Below, piece by piece: positions 1 through 7,073 of a stretch of 14,620 nt of DNA. The DNA is from an uncultured Bacillota bacterium (GTDB taxonomy: Bacteria; Bacillota_I; Bacilli_A; RFN20; CAG-631). Location: the NCBI GenBank assembly GCA_905197115.1, contig CAJJXN010000033.1, forward strand, positions 1-14,620, read 5' to 3'. Each line of letters starts with the position of its first letter. Position 1 is the first letter of the stretch. A program made the translations under genes and the position numbers. The notes under the pieces are model-generated. The model saw only the letters and a list, made by a program, of their open reading frames with translations. It was not told the DNA's origin and did no database searches.

Positions 1-323
1 CACCTACCGATACAGGTAACTTCTTATTAATTGGTGAAAAACCATTAGAATGTGTCAAAGAATTAAAAGATAAAATTGGCTTAGTTCATTTTAAAGATTT
101 TTCTTTCGCAACTAAAGAAGACTTCCATTACATTGGTTTAAATGATATTTATGTAAAAGGAAGTATATTAGGTGAAGGGGATGTTCCTTTACAAGAAATT
201 GTTGACTTTTTAAAAGGTCAAAATTATCAAGGTTGTATTTCTATTGAAACAGAAGGTATGAAGAGTTTACAAGCTATTGAAAAATGTATTGCGAATACAT
301 TTGGATTTTTAAATAAGGAATGA
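1..323 (+). CDS. Sugar phosphate isomerase/epimerase, C-terminal part (5' truncated by window edge)
   Basis: The open frame enters from the window edge (first full codon at base 3) and ends at TGA 321-323, giving 106 residues. The visible part resembles the second half of a xylose isomerase-like TIM barrel (AP endonuclease 2 fold). It has a PTDTGN segment (usual place of the metal-binding Asp), GLVHFKDF (metal-ligand His on a late strand), LGEGDVP, and CISIETEG near the end (final metal-ligand Glu). Such enzymes isomerise or epimerise ketoses, sugar phosphates or sugar acids in the cytoplasm using a divalent metal. The substrate cannot be told from this fragment. The Shine-Dalgarno site of the next gene lies inside its last codons, so the two are co-transcribed. 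A paralogous barrel protein lies at 7217-8056. Confidence 0.85.
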   Translation, partial: PTDTGNFLLIGEKPLECVKELKDKIGLVHFKDFSFATKEDFHYIGLNDIYVKGSILGEGDVPLQEIVDFLKGQNYQGCISIETEGMKSLQAIEKCIANTFGFLNKE

Positions 324-330
324 GATAAAA

Positions 331-963
331 ATGAAATTAAAAGAAAATAATGTAATTGTATTTTTTGGGGATAGTGTTACAGATACGTGTCACAATGTAA
401 ATCATGAAAAATATCCGTATGGTTCAGGATATGTTATGATGGTTGATAGTCATATTAATACGAACTATCCACAATTAAATATTCAAATGATAAATCAAGG
501 AATTAATGGACATCGTACGAAAGATTTACTTGCTCGAGTAGATCAAGATGTGAATCGTTTTCATCCGGATTTTGTGTTTATTTTAATTGGTGTAAATGAT
601 GCTTGGAGAAGATATGACTTTAATGATCCAACATCTGTGGAACAATTTGTTTGTAATTATAAAGGATTTTTAGACTCTATAAAGCAAGCGAATCCACAAG
701 CACAAATTGTTTTAATGACACCTTATATTTTGCCATCATTAGATTGGGTAATGCAATTAAAAGAAGATTTAGATGAAAAAGTAGAAGCCATTTTAAATTT
801 AGCGAAAGAATATAATTTACCACTTATACCATTGCATGAGATTATTCCACATTATGCAGATTTATTAACTCCTAAAACTGTGTCGGGAGATGGAATTCAT
901 CCTTCATTAGTGGGACATTCTATTATTGCTACTCAAGTCGTTAATTATTTACTTAGTGAATAA
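331..963 (+). CDS. SGNH/GDSL-family hydrolase (probable carbohydrate or lipid esterase)
   Basis: The 210-residue protein carries all four blocks of the SGNH hydrolase family. Block I is FFGDSVTD with nucleophile Ser15, block II has Gly57 (GINGHRT), block III is GVND with Asn89, and block V is SGDGIHP with Asp187 and His190. The family hydrolyses esters, often acetyl groups on sugars or acyl chains on lipids. There is no signal peptide or membrane segment, so it is probably cytoplasmic and may deacylate an imported oligosaccharide. The start ATG at 331 is preceded by AAGGAA (315-320), which sits in the end of the upstream epimerase gene. The gene is 8 bp behind that stop and looks translationally linked to it. 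A strong hairpin follows. The exact substrate is unknown. Confidence 0.9.
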   Translation: MKLKENNVIVFFGDSVTDTCHNVNHEKYPYGSGYVMMVDSHINTNYPQLNIQMINQGINGHRTKDLLARVDQDVNRFHPDFVFILIGVNDAWRRYDFNDPTSVEQFVCNYKGFLDSIKQANPQAQIVLMTPYILPSLDWVMQLKEDLDEKVEAILNLAKEYNLPLIPLHEIIPHYADLLTPKTVSGDGIHPSLVGHSIIATQVVNYLLSE

Positions 964-966
964 ACA

Positions 967-1000
967 AAAAGGAAGTGTTTAATACACTTCCTTTTAATTT
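967..1000. terminator. Bidirectional intrinsic terminator between convergent genes
   Basis: A 12-bp perfect stem (967-978 with 984-995, core GGAAGTGT/ACACTTCC) has a 5-nt loop and runs of T on both strands. It begins 3 bp after the stop of the esterase gene and 7 bp after the stop of the convergent glycosyltransferase gene, so it can end transcription from both sides. Confidence 0.9.
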
Positions 1001-1001
1001 T

Positions 1002-1937
1002 TTATTTGTGAATATTACTTTCTTTTTCAATATAAATAGGACGATGTTTGACTTCAGCATATGTTTTTGCTAAGTATTGACCGACAATTCCTAAGCAAAC
1101 AAGTAAGATACCAAACATAAAAATCATAACAGTTAAGAAATAAACCCAACTAGCAAAAATCATTTTTGCAGGGATTAATCCGCCGATTAAACAAAAAATA
1201 GCGAACAAGAATGAAAGAGTCATAAAAGTAAATCCTAATTTATAGATAAATTTTAATGGTGCAGTTGAAAAAGACATGATTCCTTCGACAGAATATTTTA
1301 ACAATTTAGTAAAAGACCATTTTGTCTCTCCTGCCACTCGTTGAATATTTTGATACTCTAACCATTTTGTTTTAAAGCCAACCCAACTAAAGATTCCTTT
1401 CGAAAAACGATTGTATTCATTTACTGATAAAATAGCATCGACCATTTTGCGTGTCATTAAACGATAATCTCTAGCTCCATCAACAATTTCTGTTTCCGAC
1501 ATTTTATTAATTGTTTTATAAAATTGGCGTGCAAAGAAAGAACGAATTTTAGGTTCTCCTTTACGCGTTACACGACGGATACCGACACAATCATAACCTT
1601 CTTTAGTAATTCCATGATACATATCAAATAACTTTTCAGGTGGATCTTGTAAATCAGCATCCATAATAGCTACATAATCTCCTCTAGATTGCTCAAGACC
1701 TGCATACATAGCGCTCTCTTTTCCAAAGTTACGACTAAAAATAATATACTTTACATGTGAGTCTTGTTGTGCTAATTCTTTAGCAATTTTAGCGGTTTGA
1801 TCTTTTGAGCCATCATCTACTAAAATAATTTCATAGTCAGGGTCCATTTGTTTTAAAACAGGAATAACTGCTTTATAAAACAAAGGTAATGCTTCTTCCT
1901 CATTATAGCAAGGAACAACAATTGATATTAATTCCAT
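1002..1937 (-). CDS. Family 2 glycosyltransferase, polyprenyl-phosphate type (GtrB/DPM-like), membrane anchored
   Basis: The 311-residue protein starts with the GT-A core ISIVVPCYNEE. It then has DDGSKDQT (41-48) and DADLQDPPE (93-101), the nucleotide-sugar and metal-binding motifs of dolichyl/polyprenyl-phosphate glycosyltransferases, followed by RVAGETKWS (200-208). Two hydrophobic helices follow (about 230-254 and 262-288), as in bacterial GtrB and YkoT/CsbB-type enzymes. These move a sugar from UDP- or GDP-sugar to undecaprenyl phosphate at the inner membrane face, supplying glycosylation of wall polymers or lipoteichoic acid. I prefer ATG 1937. A GTG three codons upstream (1946) lies inside the Shine-Dalgarno GAGGTG and almost at the predicted transcript start. 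No flippase or GtrC-type partner is next to it, so donor and acceptor are unknown. Confidence 0.9.
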   Translation of the reverse strand: MELISIVVPCYNEEEALPLFYKAVIPVLKQMDPDYEIILVDDGSKDQTAKIAKELAQQDSHVKYIIFSRNFGKESAMYAGLEQSRGDYVAIMDADLQDPPEKLFDMYHGITKEGYDCVGIRRVTRKGEPKIRSFFARQFYKTINKMSETEIVDGARDYRLMTRKMVDAILSVNEYNRFSKGIFSWVGFKTKWLEYQNIQRVAGETKWSFTKLLKYSVEGIMSFSTAPLKFIYKLGFTFMTLSFLFAIFCLIGGLIPAKMIFASWVYFLTVMIFMFGILLVCLGIVGQYLAKTYAEVKHRPIYIEKESNIHK

Positions 1938-1943
1938 AAATGT

Positions 1944-1949
1944 CACCTC
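1944..1949 (-). promoter_or_regulatory. Ribosome binding site GAGGTG that sets the glycosyltransferase start
   Basis: On the minus strand GAGGTG is followed by six bases and then ATG (1937). A competing GTG start is made of the last three bases of this site itself and would have no ribosome binding site of its own, so the ATG is chosen. Confidence 0.75.
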
Positions 1950-1955
1950 GTTTTT

Positions 1956-1984
1956 ATTGTACTTTATTTTTCTTGTTTTTGCAA
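1956..1984 (-). promoter_or_regulatory. Promoter of the glycosyltransferase gene
   Basis: On the minus strand TTGCAA (1979-1984) is separated by exactly 17 bp from TACAAT (1956-1961). The predicted transcript starts about seven bases later, leaving a leader of only about 12-15 nt that holds the ribosome binding site. The layout resembles the promoter at 7074-7102. Confidence 0.7.
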
Positions 1985-2010
1985 ATGCTGTTAAAATAGA
2001 AGAAAATCAT

Positions 2011-2055
2011 AAAAAAAGAAAAGAGTTGCTTGTTATCATTCAAAGCAACTCTTTT
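2011..2055 (-). terminator. Intrinsic terminator of the membrane protein gene
   Basis: A 13-bp perfect stem (2043-2055 with 2019-2031, core AGAGTTGCTT) has an 11-nt loop. On the minus strand it is followed by TTTTCTTTTTTT, with the T tract continuing to 2011. It lies about 20 bp after the stop of the gene ending at 2077 and separates it from the glycosyltransferase gene on the same strand. Confidence 0.88.
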
Positions 2056-2076
2056 TGATTCATAATTTTATTAATT

Positions 2077-2607
2077 TTATTTAACAAAATTAGAAGCAGC
2101 AGCTGAAGCGCCACCAAGAATAGCAAATACAGCAAATAAGATAGAGCCAATTCCTAAATTCATTCCATCAATGAAATCTTTGAAAGATACTTTTTCTGGA
2201 AGAACTTCACCAGCAAGACTAGTAATATTTGTGCCTGCAACTTTTACTAATAAAACAAAAATACCAGCAAGAACTAATAAACCTGCGCCAATTAATACAA
2301 AGTTTGTTTTTCCTTTCATAACAAGTGAAAGTACTAAAACAACGATAGCAGCTACAAGACAAAGAAAAGCTAATAAAGCAAAAATAGACATTCCACCTTT
2401 GAATTTAACATCAGCAGAAATGCTACCCATTTTAGAAGCCATTGTTCCACCACCAAATACTAATCCAAATAGTCCGATTGAACCTGAAACAGTTTGTCCC
2501 ATAACTTCTTCTTTAGCGCTAAGTCCTGGTAAGAACATGAATACAAAAGCAAGTACAGCACATGCAATTGCAACAAGTCTTAAAATCATATTCTTTTGTT
2601 TTAACAT
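2077..2607 (-). CDS. Small multi-pass membrane protein of unknown function
   Basis: I do not recognise this 176-residue protein. It has about four hydrophobic helices (roughly residues 8-28, 73-97, 103-123 and 150-170). The loop between helices 1 and 2 is rich in Gly and Ser (about 40-72), and a short polar loop containing EKVSFKDFIDG lies before the last helix. I see no catalytic motif. The start is ATG 2607 because AAAGGAGGGG lies six bases upstream. A longer frame back to 2652 would put that ribosome binding site inside the coding sequence. It is a single-gene unit with its own terminator and is divergent from the nucleoside kinase operon. The clear start, terminator and hydrophobic pattern make it a real gene, but its role is unknown. 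Confidence 0.75.
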   Translation of the reverse strand: MLKQKNMILRLVAIACAVLAFVFMFLPGLSAKEEVMGQTVSGSIGLFGLVFGGGTMASKMGSISADVKFKGGMSIFALLAFLCLVAAIVVLVLSLVMKGKTNFVLIGAGLLVLAGIFVLLVKVAGTNITSLAGEVLPEKVSFKDFIDGMNLGIGSILFAVFAILGGASAAASNFVK

Positions 2608-2613
2608 GGTTTT

Positions 2614-2623
2614 CCCCTCCTTT
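2614..2623 (-). promoter_or_regulatory. Ribosome binding site AAAGGAGGGG that sets the start at 2607
   Basis: This near-perfect Shine-Dalgarno site on the minus strand has a 6-nt spacing to ATG 2605-2607. It decides against the upstream in-frame starts at 2652 and 2625. Confidence 0.85.
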
Positions 2624-2630
2624 ATCATAA

Positions 2631-2659
2631 ATATTAATACATATTTTATCAATTTACAA
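2631..2659 (-). promoter_or_regulatory. Possible promoter of the membrane protein gene
   Basis: On the minus strand TTGTAA (2654-2659) stands 17 bp before TAATAT (2631-2636), each matching consensus at four of six positions. It would give a leader of about 17 nt. Its -35 box overlaps the -35 box of the divergent promoter at 2653-2681. This is a moderate match in an AT-rich region. Confidence 0.4.
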
Positions 2660-2681
2660 TAGGTATAAAAAATGATATAAT
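2653..2681 (+). promoter_or_regulatory. Strong extended -10 promoter upstream of the nucleoside kinase operon
   Basis: TTTACA (2653-2658), a 17-bp spacer and TATAAT (2676-2681) preceded by TG at the extended -10 position form a near-consensus sigma-A promoter. Transcription would start near 2688, about 110 bp before the kinase start codon. That leaves a leader which contains the hairpins listed next. Confidence 0.7.
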
Positions 2682-2708
2682 TAAATATTTATGCGCTTAT
2701 AACGAAGT

Positions 2709-2740
2709 AAAAAACGAGGAATTACCTTGCGTTTTTTTTT
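2709..2740 (+). terminator. Terminator-like hairpin in the kinase leader (possible attenuator)
   Basis: A stem of AAAAAACG paired with CGTTTTTT (2709-2716 with 2730-2737) continues as AGG/CCT after a 2-nt bulge. It has a 5-nt loop (2720-2724) and nine T residues at 2732-2740. It lies only about 20 nt after the start predicted for the 2653-2681 promoter. No gene ends here on the plus strand, so its place suggests leader control or a very short RNA. The stem is AT-rich and its strength is uncertain. Confidence 0.45.
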
Positions 2741-2755
2741 GCTTTTATTTATAAT
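2727..2755 (+). promoter_or_regulatory. Second candidate promoter of the kinase operon
   Basis: TTGCGT (2727-2732), a 17-bp spacer and a perfect TATAAT (2750-2755) lie just before the gene. The -35 box is a weak match, but spacing and -10 are ideal. The -10 box lies inside the palindrome at 2740-2762, so a dimeric repressor bound there would block it. Confidence 0.45.
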
Positions 2756-2762
2756 AAAAGCA
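2740..2762 (+). repeat. Perfect 23-bp palindrome over a -10 box (operator or leader hairpin)
   Basis: The left arm TGCTTTTATT (2740-2749) and the right arm AATAAAAGCA (2753-2762) are exact reverse complements around TAT. A perfect 10-bp arm is notable even in AT-rich DNA. It could be an operator covering the 2750-2755 -10 box, or an RNA hairpin in transcripts from the upstream promoter. Confidence 0.6.
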
Positions 2763-2797
2763 CAAACCGATTTACAAGATGAAAGGACAATGATGAT

Positions 2798-4441
2798 ATG
2801 TTTATAGTAAAAATTTTAAATAATAGTATAGAACTGGAAAATAAGACAGCTATACTGAATTTAATTCCCAAAGAAGACAAAAAAAAGTATTTTGCAGCTA
2901 AAGTAAATAATCGTTTAAGAGAATTGACATATGAAGTAAGTTTTAATTGTGAAATTGAATTATTAGATTTAACGAATACCGATGCTGTAAAAGTTTATGA
3001 AACGAGTTTACGTTATTTAGTGGTAATGGCTATCAATCGTTTGCATCCTGATTATAGTGTGCGACTCAGTTATAATGTTTCCCGATCAATTTTTTGCCAG
3101 TTGTTAAATAAAAATCATGCATTTGATAGTCGTTTCGTTAAAGATGTAGCAGAAGAGATGAAAAAAATTGTAGAAGCTGACTATCCTCTAACACGGCGTT
3201 TATTAACCAAAGAAGAAGCGTTAGAAATCTACAAACAACAATTTGCAGATGATAAGATGGAAATATTAAAATATCGTCCAGAAAAAATGGTGCACATGTA
3301 TGAATGTAATGGATATTTAAATTATATGTTTGGTTATATGGTACCTTCAACTGGATACTTAAAACAATATAAATTAAAGCATTATAACCCAGGTATTATT
3401 ATTCAATATCCAAGAGCCGAAGAAAATGGACAAATTCCATGTTTTGAAGAGGCATGCATGTTTGGCAAAACTTTAAAATTAGCCCATGGATGGTCTAAGA
3501 TTTGTGATGCTGATACAGTAGCTAAAATGAATAATCATGTAAAAGAAGAAACGACTGTTGACTTTATCAATATGTGTGAAACCAAACATAATGCAATGTT
3601 ATGTGAACTTGGAAATGCAATTGAAAAAGATATCGAAAATATTCGTTTAATTGCAATTGCGGGTCCCTCTTCAAGTGGTAAAACAACTTTTTCAAATCGT
3701 TTAAGAATCGAGTTAATGTCAAGAGGAATTACGCCACTTCGAATTTCAATTGACGATTATTATTTACCTAAAAAATTAGCTCCATTAGATGAACATGGAA
3801 ATCCCGACTTAGAGCACATTGAAGCATTAGATATAGAATTATTTAATAATCATATGCTAGCTTTAATTCAAGGAGATGAAATTACATTACCTGTCTTTAA
3901 TTTTAAAACAGGATTAAGAGAAGAAGGAGCAAAGTGCAAAATTAACGAAAAAACACCTATTATTATTGAAGGTATCCATGCTTTAAACGATCGCTTAACT
4001 TCTTCCATTCCAAAACATCAAAAATTTAAAATTTATATTGCCCCTCAAGTTCAAATTAATTTAGACAATCATAATCCAATTAGTTTAACGGATATACGAT
4101 TATTAAGAAGAATTGTAAGAGATAAAAAATATCGCAATACTTCTGCTGAAAAAACACTGGAAATGTGGGCATCCGTAAGAAGAGGAGAATTTAAATGGAT
4201 TTATCCTCACCAAGAAGGAGCAAATTTTGTTTTTAATTCAGAATTGACTTATGAATTAGGCGTGATGAAAAAATATGCTCTTCCAGCCTTACAAGCGATA
4301 CCAGATGATCATCCACATACGATTACCGCAAATCGTTTAATTAAATTTTTAAAATATTTTAAAGATATAGATGATAAGTGGGTACCTTGTAATTCATTAT
4401 TAAGGGAATTTATTGGTGGAAGTTGTTTCCACGATGTATAA
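2798..4441 (+). CDS. TGS-domain nucleoside kinase (uridine kinase-like)
   Basis: The 547-residue protein fuses two parts. The N-terminal part (about 1-60) resembles a TGS domain, followed to about 270 by sequence like the second domain of threonyl-tRNA synthetase. The C-terminal part is a P-loop nucleoside kinase of the uridine kinase/phosphoribulokinase family. The Walker A motif is GPSSSGKTT (289-297), followed by SIDDYYLP (318-325) and IIIEGIHALN (388-397). This architecture is known in Firmicutes and often annotated as a nucleoside or uridine kinase family protein. It probably phosphorylates a nucleoside or related alcohol in the cytoplasm, though the true substrate is not settled. AAAGGA (2782-2787) precedes ATG 2798 by 10 nt. 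It is the first gene of a two-gene operon with a complex leader. The length is normal for the family. Confidence 0.88.
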   Translation: MFIVKILNNSIELENKTAILNLIPKEDKKKYFAAKVNNRLRELTYEVSFNCEIELLDLTNTDAVKVYETSLRYLVVMAINRLHPDYSVRLSYNVSRSIFCQLLNKNHAFDSRFVKDVAEEMKKIVEADYPLTRRLLTKEEALEIYKQQFADDKMEILKYRPEKMVHMYECNGYLNYMFGYMVPSTGYLKQYKLKHYNPGIIIQYPRAEENGQIPCFEEACMFGKTLKLAHGWSKICDADTVAKMNNHVKEETTVDFINMCETKHNAMLCELGNAIEKDIENIRLIAIAGPSSSGKTTFSNRLRIELMSRGITPLRISIDDYYLPKKLAPLDEHGNPDLEHIEALDIELFNNHMLALIQGDEITLPVFNFKTGLREEGAKCKINEKTPIIIEGIHALNDRLTSSIPKHQKFKIYIAPQVQINLDNHNPISLTDIRLLRRIVRDKKYRNTSAEKTLEMWASVRRGEFKWIYPHQEGANFVFNSELTYELGVMKKYALPALQAIPDDHPHTITANRLIKFLKYFKDIDDKWVPCNSLLREFIGGSCFHDV

Positions 4442-4458
4442 AATAAAGGGGAACGAAA

Positions 4459-4983
4459 ATGGAAATTAAAATTAAATTAAATGTAGAAATATTAAAAAAT
4501 TCATTAGCAGCTTTTTATAAGAAACAAAAAATAATGATTTATGGATTATCTTCATTAATAATTATTATTGGATTAATGGAGTTAGTGTTAGGGATTTCTG
4601 AAGATAAGATGTTTTATTTAATGTTTGGTATTTTTTGTTTAATATTTGGCATCTTTTATGTTATTTTTTGTACTTTTATTTTCAGTCGAAATATTAAATT
4701 AAATACAGAACAATTTATTCAATTAAATCAAGGAGAAGAAGGAAATTACACTTATACATTTAACGAACATGATTTTATTGAACGGAATGAAACGAATGGA
4801 AATACAATAACGGTTCCTTATTCCATGCTTAAAAATTGCGTTGAAACAGAAAATGTCTTTTTACTTAGCACTTCTTTAAAACAACTCATTTATATTCCAA
4901 AAGATCAAATATCTTTAGAACAACAAAATGAAATCTTAGAGTTGTTAAAAAAATCCAACGTAGTTGTTAAGAAAACAAAGTAA
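4459..4983 (+). CDS. YcxB-like membrane protein
   Basis: This 174-residue protein has two adjacent membrane helices (about 26-46 and 51-75) after a short lysine-rich N-terminus. A soluble C-terminal domain of beta-strand character follows, with YTYTFNEHDFI, ITVPYSMLKNCVET and VFLLST...IYIPKDQ. That pattern matches the YcxB-like family, whose molecular role is unknown. Its ribosome binding site AAAGGGG lies 17 bp or less behind the kinase stop, so the two genes are one operon. The 3' end runs into a strong terminator. There is no catalytic motif. A PH-like sensor or scaffold role would be conjecture. Confidence 0.75.
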   Translation: MEIKIKLNVEILKNSLAAFYKKQKIMIYGLSSLIIIIGLMELVLGISEDKMFYLMFGIFCLIFGIFYVIFCTFIFSRNIKLNTEQFIQLNQGEEGNYTYTFNEHDFIERNETNGNTITVPYSMLKNCVETENVFLLSTSLKQLIYIPKDQISLEQQNEILELLKKSNVVVKKTK

Positions 4984-4986
4984 AAG

Positions 4987-5023
4987 AAAAAAACAACATT
5001 GATTCATTCAGTGTTGTTTTTTT
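4987..5023. terminator. Bidirectional intrinsic terminator between convergent operons
   Basis: The stem 4987-5002 with 5008-5023 (core ACAACATTGA/TCAGTGTTGT, one T-G pair) closes a TTCAT loop and has A7 and T7 at its base, so each strand ends in a T run. It serves the kinase/YcxB operon and the convergent acetyltransferase operon that stops at 5041. Confidence 0.88.
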
Positions 5024-5040
5024 AATGCCTATATTTAAAA

Positions 5041-6213
5041 TTAAAACATTTGCCAAAGCATCGTTGGTCGTTTTGTAAATACTTTTTTAAATAGTTCAAT
5101 TTTGTTTTGATTTTTGATATTAACTACTTCTAATTGAATCGCTTCTTCTCCACTCATAAATCCTAAAACGAGTTGTGACAATCTTTGAATAGAAACTTCA
5201 AAGTCATAAGCTTTCGCATTTCCCCATTCTTTCACATCTAAAGTGCCGTTTTCAGCGATTAATTCAAATACTTGATGATTCCAAGGTGCTTGTAAATCAT
5301 TTACTTTTAAGCGAAATTTTCCTTTTGCTTTCGGATTTATTTTCATGGCTTTAAAGGCATCTTTCGCTACAACAACGCGGAACATCATATTAGCCCATTC
5401 CCAATATTGAATGCGAGGATTTGGTAATAACATTCGTAAATTATCGTTTCTTGGCATAAGTAATTCTACAAAGTCAACTTGGGAACGATGAACATAAAAG
5501 AAATGTAACATATGTTGTCTTCCAGTTTCATTCACATAAAATAGTTCATCACAAATTAACCTTCTATTTTCGATTTTAAAGAAAGCAATAGCCTCAATTT
5601 GATTGTTTTCATCATATGCAGCATAACAATGCATAAATTGATGATAAAAAGATTGCCATCTGTTTTCTCTTATTGAAGTGGTATGTACAACACTTCCATT
5701 TAATTTAGAAACAAATTGATTGCGAAAATTGTCGATTAATTCATCATCTTCTTTTGTTAATTCTTTATAATGATGAGCCTTTAAAGTTTTTGCAATATCT
5801 GCTATTGGGAATTTAACTTTTTGGAACACAAAGCCCCATTCCCATCCATACTTACGATAGAATTCAAAAGCAAAAGGACCTAAAGCACTAAAAATCATGC
5901 CTCTTTCTTTCATATGTTGTAAAGAATAAATTAAAATATCTTTAATGCCTCCGCCATCACGATTTTCAGGATAACTGCTTACTCCAGCAATTCCACCCAT
6001 TGGATAAACATTTTGGTCAAAGTGAATCATAAAGGGAACGACATGTGTACATTGACAAACTTTTCCATCTATTTCATTTACAATAATTTCATCGGCTGGG
6101 AAATTCGCATTGTTTACATTGTTTTCAATGTTTGAATTTCCAGAATTGAAACAATAACTTAACATTTTATAATAAGTACGAATATCTTCTTTTTTAGCTA
6201 ATCTTACACCCAT
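5041..6213 (-). CDS. Eis-type GNAT N-acetyltransferase with SCP2-like C-terminal domain
   Basis: The 390-residue protein fits the Eis architecture of two GNAT folds and a C-terminal sterol-carrier-like domain. The acetyl-CoA loop is visible as GVSSYPENRDGGG (77-89), with the V-x-x-x-P-x-x-R-x-x-G pattern. FEFYRKYGWE (116-125) corresponds to the segment with the catalytic Tyr of Eis (Tyr119 here, by position). The chain ends in Phe390. In Mycobacterium Eis the carboxylate of the terminal Phe is the base, so a matching end is suggestive. The family acetylates amines such as aminoglycosides, lysines or polyamines, and the native substrate here is unknown. AAAAGGAGA (6221-6229) overlaps the stop codon of the upstream hydrolase gene, 14 bp away, so the two are coupled in one operon. 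Confidence 0.85.
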   Translation of the reverse strand: MGVRLAKKEDIRTYYKMLSYCFNSGNSNIENNVNNANFPADEIIVNEIDGKVCQCTHVVPFMIHFDQNVYPMGGIAGVSSYPENRDGGGIKDILIYSLQHMKERGMIFSALGPFAFEFYRKYGWEWGFVFQKVKFPIADIAKTLKAHHYKELTKEDDELIDNFRNQFVSKLNGSVVHTTSIRENRWQSFYHQFMHCYAAYDENNQIEAIAFFKIENRRLICDELFYVNETGRQHMLHFFYVHRSQVDFVELLMPRNDNLRMLLPNPRIQYWEWANMMFRVVVAKDAFKAMKINPKAKGKFRLKVNDLQAPWNHQVFELIAENGTLDVKEWGNAKAYDFEVSIQRLSQLVLGFMSGEEAIQLEVVNIKNQNKIELFKKVFTKRPTMLWQMF

Positions 6214-6220
6214 TTTTCTT

Positions 6221-6230
6221 TCTCCTTTTA
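6221..6230 (-). promoter_or_regulatory. Ribosome binding site overlapping the upstream stop codon
   Basis: On the minus strand the stop TAA of the hydrolase (6228-6230) runs directly into AAAGGAGA, seven bases before ATG 6213. This layout favours translational coupling of the hydrolase and acetyltransferase. Confidence 0.75.
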
Positions 6231-7055
6231 ATAATTAATTTCCATTCCATCATACGCAACTAAAATATGATGAGGGTTAAAAAATGCTTCAAATTCATGA
6301 TGCATCCATTTTCCATTATGTGAAAAATGATTGACGATAAAAACGCCCTTTTCTTCGTTAAATAAATTTAAATCAATTAATTTTTGTTTAACAAGTAAAA
6401 CTTCTTGGCATCCTAAGTGATTGTTTAAACAACTACCGGCTCCAAAAGTGCAATCAAGCGAAATAATATCAATGTGAAACGACTTTAAAAATTCCCAAAC
6501 TTCATCAAAAAAGATTCCCGTATCATGTGCGCAAAGAAACGTTTTTTTATCATTTTTTCGAACAAATAAGTAATTAAATGGATGATCATTTGGACTCATA
6601 TGATTAGCGGGTAAAACAAACACGTCAAAATCAGGAGTGTCAATTTTATCAAACGCTTTTACTTCATGACAAATGGGATTATTTTCATCACTTTCTTCAA
6701 CGTTTTTTTGAATAAGTTTTATTGTTTCGTCACATCCATATATATTAAAATCATTACTATTTCTTAAATTCGTAAACCATTTTCTTCTAAAGTCAAATTC
6801 AATAGGAGATAAATGATCACTATGTGGATGGGTAATGAATAGATGTTTCAATTTTGTATAATCTAATCCATCTCTAATTAAGTGATAAAAACTATCTGGT
6901 GGAAAATCAATTTTATAAGCATCATCAATCATTATTGAAAAACGACTTCGTATATTTTTTCCTTTTAATTTTTTTGCTTGCATGCAAGCATCACAACTAC
7001 AAAATATGGCAGGCCAACCTTCTGCGGCAGCTGTTCCTAAAAACTTGATTTTCAT
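6228..7055 (-). CDS. PhnP-like metallo-beta-lactamase-fold hydrolase (phosphodiesterase-like)
   Basis: The 275-residue protein opens with FLGTAAAEGWP and a CSCDAC cluster (Cys19, Cys21, Cys24). This is the same C-x-C-x-x-C pattern as the structural zinc site of PhnP. The metal motif is THPHSDHL (His76, His78, Asp80, His81). LPANH (His152), AHDTG (Asp178) and VNHFSH (His243, with His246 as likely fourth ligand of the structural zinc) complete the set. All ligands known from E. coli PhnP, a cyclic phosphate phosphodiesterase, thus have a counterpart. No C-P lyase genes are nearby, so a role in phosphonate breakdown is not supported; another cyclic or diester substrate is likely. The start ATG 7055 has GAGGTGA upstream. 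It is the first gene of a two-gene operon with the acetyltransferase. Confidence 0.85.
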   Translation of the reverse strand: MKIKFLGTAAAEGWPAIFCSCDACMQAKKLKGKNIRSRFSIMIDDAYKIDFPPDSFYHLIRDGLDYTKLKHLFITHPHSDHLSPIEFDFRRKWFTNLRNSNDFNIYGCDETIKLIQKNVEESDENNPICHEVKAFDKIDTPDFDVFVLPANHMSPNDHPFNYLFVRKNDKKTFLCAHDTGIFFDEVWEFLKSFHIDIISLDCTFGAGSCLNNHLGCQEVLLVKQKLIDLNLFNEEKGVFIVNHFSHNGKWMHHEFEAFFNPHHILVAYDGMEINY

Positions 7056-7073
7056 GGTATCACCTCATTGACC

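Noticed and set aside
1938..1946. GTG start of the glycosyltransferase three codons before the chosen ATG.
   Set aside because: The GTG is part of the ribosome binding site GAGGTG and lies almost at the predicted transcript start.
2171..2662. Long open frame of about 163 codons on the plus strand opposite the small membrane protein gene.
   Set aside because: It is a Ser/Thr/Lys/Pro-rich mirror of the hydrophobic gene, with no ribosome binding site. The minus-strand gene has a perfect Shine-Dalgarno site, a terminator and sensible membrane helices.
2691..2702. ATG CGC TTA TAA, a tiny Met-Arg-Leu peptide just after the predicted start of the plus promoter and before the terminator-like hairpin; MRL is known as a macrolide stalling peptide.
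   Set aside because: There is no ribosome binding site, the ATG lies about 3 nt from the predicted transcript start, and the downstream gene is a nucleoside kinase, not a resistance gene. A three-codon frame occurs easily by chance.
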